DNA from: Allobosea thiooxidans
Lineage (GTDB): Bacteria; Pseudomonadota; Alphaproteobacteria; Rhizobiales; Beijerinckiaceae
Assembly (NCBI RefSeq): GCF_900168195.1
Contig: NZ_FUYX01000016.1
Span: 44,270-108,269, forward strand
Reading direction: 5' to 3'
DNA length: 64,000 nucleotides
The position numbers and the translations under genes are program-made. The notes below the pieces were generated by a model. It worked only from the letters and a program-made list of their open reading frames with translations, did not search any database and had not been told where the DNA came from. Positions 19,528 through 26,147 of the stretch are shown piece after piece. Position 1 is the first letter of the stretch; every line of letters begins with the position of its first letter.

Positions 19528-21029
19528 GCCTGCAAGCCAAAAAGCGGCCGGAAGGCCGCGTCCTGATGACCGCGCGCTGGGTGGTCGGACACAAGGACGG
19601 CCGCCACCGCCTCTACGAGAACGGCGAAGTCGTGTTCGAGAACGGCGAAGTCATTTTCGTCGGGCACGGCTTCCCGGGCGAGGTTGCCCGCCGCCTCGAC
19701 TATGGCCATGCGCTGATCGGGCCGGGCTTCGTCGACTGCGACGCGCTCTCCGACCTCGACACCACCATCCTCGGCTATGACAACCAGCCGGCCTGGAAGA
19801 AGGGCCGGGTCTGGCCGCGCAGCTATCTCGAGGCCGGTCCATACGAGATGTATACCCGCGAAGAGCTGGCCTTCCAGAAGCGCTACGCCTTCGCCTCGCT
19901 GATCCGCAACGGCATCACCACGGCACTGCCGATCGCCTCGCTGTTCTATCGCGCCTGGGGCGAGACGGTGCAGGAATTCGAGGATGCGGCGGAAGCGGCT
20001 GCCGATCTCGGCATGCGCGCCTATCTCGGCCCTGCCTATCGCACCGGCAACCAGCTCGTCGAGGCGGATGGGCGCATCGTCACCCATTACGATGAGGCCA
20101 GAGGCCTCGCCGAGCTCGACGCGGCGATCGATTTCGCCCGGCGTCACGAGGGCGCGGCGGGGGGGCTGATCCGCTCCATGTTCGCGCCCGACCGCATCGA
20201 GACCTCGACGGCTGAGCTCTTGCGCCGCACGGCCGCGGCCTCGCGCGAGCTCGATGTGCCGGTGCGGCTGCATTGCTGCCAGTCCAAGATCGAATACGAC
20301 CTCGTCCTGGCGCAGCACGGCATGAGCCCGCCGGAATGGCTGGAGAGCCTCGGCTTCCTCAACGAGCGCTGCCTGCTGCCGCACGGCACCGTCGTCTCCG
20401 GCAGCCGGCATGTCGAACGCCCGGGCCGCGACCTCGAGATCCTCCGGGATTCCGGCGCCAGCATCGTCCATTGCCCGTTGGTGTCGGGCCGCGGTGGCAA
20501 TGCCATCGACCATTTCGCGCGCTACCGGGCGATGGGGCTCAACATCGCGATGGGCACGGATACGAGCCCGCCCGACATGGTGATGAACCTGCAGATCGGC
20601 ATGATCCTCGCCCGCAACATGGCCGGCAACGCCAGTGCGGTGCGTTCCGAGGATTATTACGACGCCGCGACCATCGGCGGCGCCGATGCGCTGCAGCGGC
20701 CCGATCTCGGCCGCCTCCAGCCCGGCGCGCGCGCCGACATCACCGTCTTCGAGCTCGACCGGCCGCATAGCGGGCAGGTCATCGATCCCATCCAGACGAT
20801 GATGCTGACCGGCCATGGCCGCGACTTCTCGACCGTGGTGATCGATGGGCGCTTCGTCATGGAGGACCGGGTCGTCCCCGGCCAGGACGAAGCCGCCGAC
20901 AACGCCCGCGCCCAGAAGCAGTTCGAGGGCGTGATGGCGCGCTATCCCGAGCGCACGCTCGGCCATCCGCCGATGAGCGAGATCTTCTCGTCGAGCTACG
21001 CGATCGAACGCAGCGAGGCCATCGCATGA
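19524..21029 (+). CDS. Amidohydrolase-superfamily protein with a non-canonical metal site
   Basis: 501 residues; GTG start overlapping the previous stop (GTGA). The fold is that of chlorohydrolase/guanine-deaminase-like amidohydrolases: N-terminal beta sandwich with NGEVIFVGHGFPGEV, conserved H250 (RLHCCQ), H287 (LPHGT) and D346 (GTDTSPPDM), and a C-terminal PGARADITVFELDRP. At the strand 1 position where HxH normally sits (residues 66-80) the sequence reads GPGFVDCDALSDLDT, so both histidines are missing. A DALxDxD signature marks a distinct subgroup. It may bind metal differently or act on a different bond. Four-base overlap with the downstream ATPase gene. Confidence 0.85.
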   Translation: MSLQAKKRPEGRVLMTARWVVGHKDGRHRLYENGEVVFENGEVIFVGHGFPGEVARRLDYGHALIGPGFVDCDALSDLDTTILGYDNQPAWKKGRVWPRSYLEAGPYEMYTREELAFQKRYAFASLIRNGITTALPIASLFYRAWGETVQEFEDAAEAAADLGMRAYLGPAYRTGNQLVEADGRIVTHYDEARGLAELDAAIDFARRHEGAAGGLIRSMFAPDRIETSTAELLRRTAAASRELDVPVRLHCCQSKIEYDLVLAQHGMSPPEWLESLGFLNERCLLPHGTVVSGSRHVERPGRDLEILRDSGASIVHCPLVSGRGGNAIDHFARYRAMGLNIAMGTDTSPPDMVMNLQIGMILARNMAGNASAVRSEDYYDAATIGGADALQRPDLGRLQPGARADITVFELDRPHSGQVIDPIQTMMLTGHGRDFSTVVIDGRFVMEDRVVPGQDEAADNARAQKQFEGVMARYPERTLGHPPMSEIFSSSYAIERSEAIA

Positions 21030-22015
21030 CCGAAACCGCCGCCGCGCCCCTCCTGTCCGTGCGCGACCTGCGCATCGTCTTCGACGGGCGCCACGGCCCG
21101 CTGACCGCCCTGGACGGCGTCAGCTTCGACATCGCGCCGGGCGAGATCCTCGGCGTGGTCGGCGAGTCCGGCGCAGGCAAGTCGCTGACCGGCACGGCGG
21201 TGATCGGCCTGCTCGATCCGCCGGGCCGCGTCGCCGGCGGCGAGATCCATCTCTCCGGCCAGCGCATCGACAACCTGCCGGCCGAAGCGATGCGCAAGCT
21301 GCGCGGCCGGCGCATCGGCGCGATCTTCCAGGATCCACTGACCTCGCTGCATCCGCTGCTCTCGGTCGGCGACCAGCTCGTCGAGACGATCCTGACGCAT
21401 CTGCCCGTCGGTCGGGCGGAGGCGCGAAGGCGCGCGCTCGACCTTCTCAAGGAGGTCGGCATCCCGGCCGCCGAGACGCGCATCGACCACTACCCGCACC
21501 AATTCTCCGGCGGCATGCGCCAGCGCGTCGTCATCGCGCTCGCGCTCTGCGCCGAGCCCTCGCTGATTATCGCCGACGAGCCGACGACCGCGCTCGACGT
21601 CTCGATCCAGGCCCAGATCACGACCTTGCTGAAGCGGCTCTGCCGCGAGCACGGCACGGCGATCATGCTGGTCACCCACGACATGGGCGTCATCGCCGAG
21701 ACGGCTGACCGGGTCGCAGTGATGTATGCCGGCCGCATCGTCGAGATCGGCCCGGTCGAGGAGGTGGTCCGCCGGCCGAACCACCCCTACACCGCCGGGC
21801 TGATGGCCTCGATTCCGAGCGTCCATGCCCGTCATGAGCACCTCAACCAGATCGACGGCGCCATGCCGCGCCTCAATGCCATCCCGCCCGGCTGCGCCTT
21901 CAATCCGCGCTGCGGCCGGGTCGAGGCCCTCTGCCGCGAGCACCGGCCGGGGTTGCCGGCCGCGCCGCATGCCGCGGCCTGCCATTTCCCGCTGAAGGAG
22001 GCGGCGCATGCATGA
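21026..22015 (+). CDS. ABC transporter ATP-binding protein, DppD/OppD type
   Basis: 329 residues. Walker A GESGAGKS near residue 50, signature FSGGMRQR, Walker B SLIIADEPTTALD, switch His in LVTHDMG, and the oligopeptide-type C-terminal Cys cluster (GCAFNPRCGRVEALC...ACHF). Energises the two permeases from the cytoplasm. Starts four bases inside the preceding amidohydrolase gene and overlaps the next gene by eight bases. Confidence 0.96.
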   Translation: MTETAAAPLLSVRDLRIVFDGRHGPLTALDGVSFDIAPGEILGVVGESGAGKSLTGTAVIGLLDPPGRVAGGEIHLSGQRIDNLPAEAMRKLRGRRIGAIFQDPLTSLHPLLSVGDQLVETILTHLPVGRAEARRRALDLLKEVGIPAAETRIDHYPHQFSGGMRQRVVIALALCAEPSLIIADEPTTALDVSIQAQITTLLKRLCREHGTAIMLVTHDMGVIAETADRVAVMYAGRIVEIGPVEEVVRRPNHPYTAGLMASIPSVHARHEHLNQIDGAMPRLNAIPPGCAFNPRCGRVEALCREHRPGLPAAPHAAACHFPLKEAAHA

Positions 22016-23057
22016 TACCCTGGCGACGCCAATGCGGGATCAGTCGATGCGCGACCAGACCTTGCCGCAGCCGCTAGCGACACAGATGGCGGGGCAGGAC
22101 GACATCATCCTCGATGTCGCCGCCGCCGCCTGCCGCTTCGACGTCTCGGCCCCAGGGTTGTCGCGCCTGTTCTCGCACGAGCCGCGGCGCATCCTGCGTG
22201 CGGTCGAAAACGTCTCCTTCACGGTCAGGCGCGGCACCACCTTCAGCATCGTCGGTGAATCCGGCTGCGGGAAATCGACGCTGGCGCGCATGGTCGTCGG
22301 CCTGCAGCGCCCCACCGAAGGCACGCTGAATTTCCGCGATATCCGCCGCGCCGATGGCTCCTTCGGCCCGCCGCGGGTGCAGATGATCTTCCAGGACCCC
22401 TATGCTTCGCTCAACCCGCGCTGGCGCGTCGGCGACATCATCGCCGAGCCGATCCGCGAGCTGAAGCTGCGGCCCGACGCGCAAAGCACGCTCCAGCGCG
22501 TCGGCGACCTGCTCGAGGTGGTCGGGCTCTCCCGCTCCGATGCGAGCCGCTATCCGCACGCCTTCTCCGGCGGCCAACGCCAGCGCATCTCGATCGCTCG
22601 CGCGCTCGCGACCGAGGCCGATTTCCTCGTCTGCGACGAGCCGACCTCGGCCCTCGACGTCTCCGTCCAGGCACAGATCCTCAATCTCATGGTCCGGCTG
22701 CAGAAGGAATTCGGGCTGACCTATCTCTTCATCAGCCACAACCTCTCGGTCGTCCGCCACATGTCGGACGATCTCGCCATCATGTATCTCGGCCGCTTCG
22801 TCGAGGCCGGGCCGGCCGAGCAGGTCTTCACCCGGCCGCGCCATCCGTACACGCGGCTGCTGCTCGACACGATCCCGGATGTCGAGCGGCCGAACCGGGA
22901 GCGCAAGCCGATGTCCGGAGAGGTGCCGAGCCCGATCGCCCCGCCGCCGGGCTGCAGCTTCAACCCGCGCTGCGCGCTCGCGGTCGACCGCTGCCGCGCC
23001 GAGCGGCCGGAGCTGCGCCGGCTCGACGATGTCGGCGTCGCCTGCCATCTGGCCTGA
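22008..23057 (+). CDS. ABC transporter ATP-binding protein, DppF/OppF type
   Basis: 349 residues. Walker A GESGCGKST, signature FSGGQRQR, Walker B FLVCDEPTSALD and the C-terminal Cys-rich oligopeptide tail (GCSFNPRCALAVDRC). An N-terminal stretch of about 30 residues precedes the ABC domain. Second ATPase of the transporter and last gene of the operon; a perfect palindrome follows 32 bases later. Confidence 0.96.
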   Translation: MHDTLATPMRDQSMRDQTLPQPLATQMAGQDDIILDVAAAACRFDVSAPGLSRLFSHEPRRILRAVENVSFTVRRGTTFSIVGESGCGKSTLARMVVGLQRPTEGTLNFRDIRRADGSFGPPRVQMIFQDPYASLNPRWRVGDIIAEPIRELKLRPDAQSTLQRVGDLLEVVGLSRSDASRYPHAFSGGQRQRISIARALATEADFLVCDEPTSALDVSVQAQILNLMVRLQKEFGLTYLFISHNLSVVRHMSDDLAIMYLGRFVEAGPAEQVFTRPRHPYTRLLLDTIPDVERPNRERKPMSGEVPSPIAPPPGCSFNPRCALAVDRCRAERPELRRLDDVGVACHLA

Positions 23058-23089
23058 GGGATTGGGTGTTCCGCAAATTGCGAAAGCGT

Positions 23090-23111
23090 CGAGCCGGCAG
23101 CTGCCGGCTCG
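23090..23111. terminator. Palindrome between convergent genes, probable bidirectional terminator
   Basis: A perfect 22-base palindrome with half-sites CGAGCCGGCAG and CTGCCGGCTCG, located between the ends of the ABC operon and the convergent OsmC gene. It can form a stem on either strand. No T-run is visible, so the role is inferred from place and strength. Confidence 0.45.
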
Positions 23112-23148
23112 CCCGCCCCTGCGAGGTCAGGATGGTTCGCGACGGCGC

Positions 23149-23580
23149 CTAGCCCGCCAGCGTCGCCTCCAGCGTGATCGGCGCCTTGAGCAGTTTCGAG
23201 ACCGGGCAGCCGGCCTTGGCCTTGTCGGCCAGCGATTGGAAGGTCGCCTGATCGGCGCCGGGTACCTTGCCCTTCAGCGTGAGATGGATCGCGGTGATGG
23301 CATAGCCGTCATCCAGCTTGTCGAGCGTGACGCGCGCGGTGGTATCGAGCGCATCGGCCTTGAGATTGGCCTCGCCGAGGATGAGCGAGAGCGCCATGGT
23401 GAAGCAGGCGGCATGGGCCGCGCCGATCAGCTCCTCCGGATTGCTGCCGGGCTTGCCTTCGAAGCGGCTGGAGAAGCCGTAGGGATAGGCGTCGAGCGCG
23501 CCGGTCTCGGTCGAGATCGTGCCCTTGCCGTCCTTGATGCCGCCTTCCCAATGTGCCGATCCGGTCTTGTTGATCGCCAT
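23149..23580 (-). CDS. OsmC family peroxiredoxin
   Basis: 143 residues. OsmC/Ohr fold with the two catalytic cysteines: one in AAHAACFTMALS and one in AGCPVSKLL. The N-terminal MAINKTGSAHWEGGIKDGKG and YPYGFSSRFEGKPGSNPEELIGAAHA are typical of the OsmC branch rather than Ohr. Reduces organic hydroperoxides in the cytoplasm, usually with lipoyl or thioredoxin-type reductants. Stand-alone gene with normal length. Confidence 0.95.
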   Translation of the reverse strand: MAINKTGSAHWEGGIKDGKGTISTETGALDAYPYGFSSRFEGKPGSNPEELIGAAHAACFTMALSLILGEANLKADALDTTARVTLDKLDDGYAITAIHLTLKGKVPGADQATFQSLADKAKAGCPVSKLLKAPITLEATLAG

Positions 23581-23756
23581 GATGCTCCCTCCTGTCCTGG
23601 TTCGGGTGGATAAGCTGCGCGAGCAATGCGCTTCGTCGATAACGGTTCACGCCCTGTCGGGTTCACGCGCAACCATCGCCGGCCGCTTCTCTTCCGGCCG
23701 CCACGCCAACAATCACGGGCTTCGGGAACCCGGCGCCGAACTCGGCTTTCGGAGCC

Positions 23757-24776
23757 TCACCGGATCACCTGGTCGGCTCTGGAGAGCAGGTCGGGAGGAA
23801 GCGTTATGCCGATGCTCTCCGCGACCTTCACATTGAACACCAGCTCCCGATGCTTGTGGAACTCCACGGGAAGCTCGGCAGGGCTCGTCCCGCGCCAGAT
23901 CTTGTCGATGATGGCCGGGAGACGGCGATGGCTGTCGACGACGCTCGTGCCATAGGTGATCAGGCCGCCCGCCGCGCCGAAGCCGCCGGCGAACATCGTG
24001 GGCAGGCGGTGTGTCCGGGCCAGCTCGGCGATCCGCTTGCCGTGGGCGAAATTGAGCGGGGTATCGAAGATCACGACGGCCTGAGCGCCTTCGCGCGTCA
24101 TATCCGCGAAGGCGGCGGCGAAGTCGGGATCGGGCGATGCGGCGGTGGGGGCAGGGAGCTTCACGACCTGAGGGCGCAAGCCGAGCGCTTCGGCGGCCGC
24201 CTTGTTGGCCCGGTCGATTGGCGCGAGGCCGGAAGCGTCGGCGCCGGGGATCGTCTGGTCGCTGAGGAGGGCGAGGCGCTCGATCGTCGGGAGAGCCTCC
24301 TTCAGGAGGCGCATCTGGGCTGCTGCCTGCTCGGGGTCGAGGCTGGTGATGCCCGTCGCGTTGCGCCCAGGCCGCTGCGCCGTTTCGACCAGGCCGAGGG
24401 CGACGGGGTCGGTCACGATGGCGAAGACCACGGGGATCGTCGTCGTCGCCCTGCAAGCGGCGCTCGCCGCCGGTCCACCGAGCGCCAGGATGAGGTCGGT
24501 TCCGGCGTTGACCTGTTCCGCCGCCAACTGCGGCAATCGCCCGAGCTGGCCATTGGCGAAGCGTGGTTCGACGGTGAAGTCCCGGCCCTCGATGCGGTCG
24601 AGCTGCGCGAAATCCTGCGCGAACGTCCGGCGCCAGGCATCGTGGAATGGGCCCGCCGCGCCATTGATGAGCATGCCGATGCGATGTGGTGCAGGTTGCT
24701 GCGCAAGCACTGGGGAGCTGGCAATGGCCCCGGCCGCCGCCCACAGACCAGTTTTCAGCACGCGTCTGCGGTCCAT
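23757..24776 (-). CDS. ABC transporter substrate-binding protein, TrpX/PF04392 type
   Basis: 339 residues starting MDRRRVLKTGLWAAAGAIASSPVLA, an N-terminal export signal with an RR pair. The mature protein has the two-lobed periplasmic-binding pattern: HRIGMLINGA..., a middle LILALGGPAASAACRATTTIPVVFAIVTDPV and a late GLITYGTSVVDSHRRLPAIIDKIWRGTSPAELPVE, as in the TrpX-like group. No permease or ATPase gene is adjacent, so it is an orphan receptor here. A frame extension upstream to 25253 is non-coding. Ligand unknown. Confidence 0.88.
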   Translation of the reverse strand: MDRRRVLKTGLWAAAGAIASSPVLAQQPAPHRIGMLINGAAGPFHDAWRRTFAQDFAQLDRIEGRDFTVEPRFANGQLGRLPQLAAEQVNAGTDLILALGGPAASAACRATTTIPVVFAIVTDPVALGLVETAQRPGRNATGITSLDPEQAAAQMRLLKEALPTIERLALLSDQTIPGADASGLAPIDRANKAAAEALGLRPQVVKLPAPTAASPDPDFAAAFADMTREGAQAVVIFDTPLNFAHGKRIAELARTHRLPTMFAGGFGAAGGLITYGTSVVDSHRRLPAIIDKIWRGTSPAELPVEFHKHRELVFNVKVAESIGITLPPDLLSRADQVIR

Positions 24777-25035
24777 GGCTGACCCCCGAGCTGGCTGCTT
24801 CAATATCGCATGGAACCGGGGTTTTCGCATCCATTTGTAAGGGAAAGTCCGCGCCGATCTCGCGGTGCGGGCTTCGCTGCATCGCTGCCTCGCGATGGGC
24901 TCAGCGAAAGAGCGCGAGCGACTTCGACAGGGCGATCCAGACGCCCTAGGCGATCGGCGGGCCGACCATGGCGGGCCGGGCAGGTTCCCGGCTCGTCGAA
25001 CTTCTCGCTGCACCGCTTTGGCGGCGCCTTGCCTG

Positions 25036-25308
25036 CTAACCTTCGCGCCCCGGCCTGATCCGGGGCAGGGCGCGCCGCAGCAGGGGCGGGAGGTCCTCCG
25101 GCCGCGCGGTGAAGGCGGCGAGGAAGTCCCCGCGCATGCGCCCGGTCCAGAACTGGTTGATGTGGTCGGCCACGGAGGCGGCTGCCTGATCCTCCGGATA
25201 GGCCTTGAAGAAATCCGCGATCTGCCCGGCCATGCGCCGAAGCTTGGCGACATTCTCGTCGTGCTGTTCGCCCCCGGCGTGCTCTGTGGTCAGGGCGGCC
25301 TCCGTCAT
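25036..25308 (-). CDS. fdsD: NAD-dependent formate dehydrogenase subunit delta
   Basis: 90 residues, the last gene of the fds operon. The sequence ENVAKLRRMAGQIADFFKAYPEDQAAASVADHINQFWTGRMRGDFL is the hallmark of FdsD, a small cytoplasmic protein needed for maturation of the Mo enzyme. Its ATG at 25308 overlaps the fdhD stop (ATGA), which fixes the start. Normal length. Confidence 0.93.
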   Translation of the reverse strand: MTEAALTTEHAGGEQHDENVAKLRRMAGQIADFFKAYPEDQAAASVADHINQFWTGRMRGDFLAAFTARPEDLPPLLRRALPRIRPGREG

Positions 25309-26147
25309 CGGGCGATGGTCTCGGTTTCGGGCGCGAGTGCGCCGGTGAAGACGATGCAGCCGTCGCGCCGCGCCACCGCGGCCAGCGTCAGGCCGAGATG
25401 TTTCGCCCGCTCGATGGCGAGCGAGGTCGGCGCCGAGATCGCGACCAGCGTGCCGGCGCCGAAGATCGCCGCCTTCTCGACCATCTCGAAGGAGGCGCGG
25501 CTGGTGACGAGCAGGAAGCCCTCGCTCGCATCGGCCCCGGCGCGCAGCCGCGCGCCGATCAGCTTGTCGAGCGCGTTGTGGCGGCCGACATCCTCGCGCA
25601 CTGCCAGGATCGCGCCGGAAGCATCGCACCAGGCGGCGGCATGGACGGCGCAGGTGAGCTGGTTCAGCGGCTGGTGCTCGTCGAGCACGGCCAGCGCCGT
25701 CTCGATCGCGGTGGCGGGGACGGCGCGCGAGGCACGGGTCGCAGCGTCTGCCATCGGGATCTCCTCGATGGTCTCAACGCCGCAGAGACCGCAGGAGGTC
25801 CGCCCCGAGAGGTTGCGCCGCCGCGCCAGATGCTCGCGGAAGCGGCCGGGCGCGAGCTCGACCGTGACGATGACGCCGTCCTCCTTCGGCTCCACGGCGA
25901 TGCCGCGGATCTCGTCCGCGCCGCGCACGATGCCCTCGGTCAGGCTGAAGCCGGTGACGAAATCCTCGAGGTCGGAGGGGCTCGCCATCATCACCGCATA
26001 GGGCATGTTGCCGTAGACGATGTTGATCGGCGTCTCGACCGCGATCTCGACGTCGCGCGCCTCCGCGCGTGCCGCGCCGAAGCGCAGCGGTTCGGCCGTG
26101 ACGGCGGCCGAGGCCGGCGGCTGGGCGGGCGGGTTATTCCGCGGCAT
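25305..26147 (-). CDS. fdhD: Formate dehydrogenase accessory sulfurtransferase FdhD
   Basis: 280 residues. Transfers sulfur to the bis-MGD molybdenum cofactor to activate formate dehydrogenase. The CxxC motif is in SCGLCG (C119, C122), followed by EDVGRHNALDKLIG and the nucleotide-binding-like TSRASFEMVEKAAIFG, both hallmark segments. Overlaps the end of fdsA by 14 bases and the start of fdsD by 4, so it is translationally coupled in the operon. FdhD and FdsD act together on FdsA. Confidence 0.96.
   Translation of the reverse strand: MPRNNPPAQPPASAAVTAEPLRFGAARAEARDVEIAVETPINIVYGNMPYAVMMASPSDLEDFVTGFSLTEGIVRGADEIRGIAVEPKEDGVIVTVELAPGRFREHLARRRNLSGRTSCGLCGVETIEEIPMADAATRASRAVPATAIETALAVLDEHQPLNQLTCAVHAAAWCDASGAILAVREDVGRHNALDKLIGARLRAGADASEGFLLVTSRASFEMVEKAAIFGAGTLVAISAPTSLAIERAKHLGLTLAAVARRDGCIVFTGALAPETETIAR

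Noticed and set aside
24777..25035. Possible small gene between fdsD and the TrpX-type binding-protein gene
   Set aside because: Short frames exist, but none has a ribosome site, a conserved pattern or codon bias like its neighbours.
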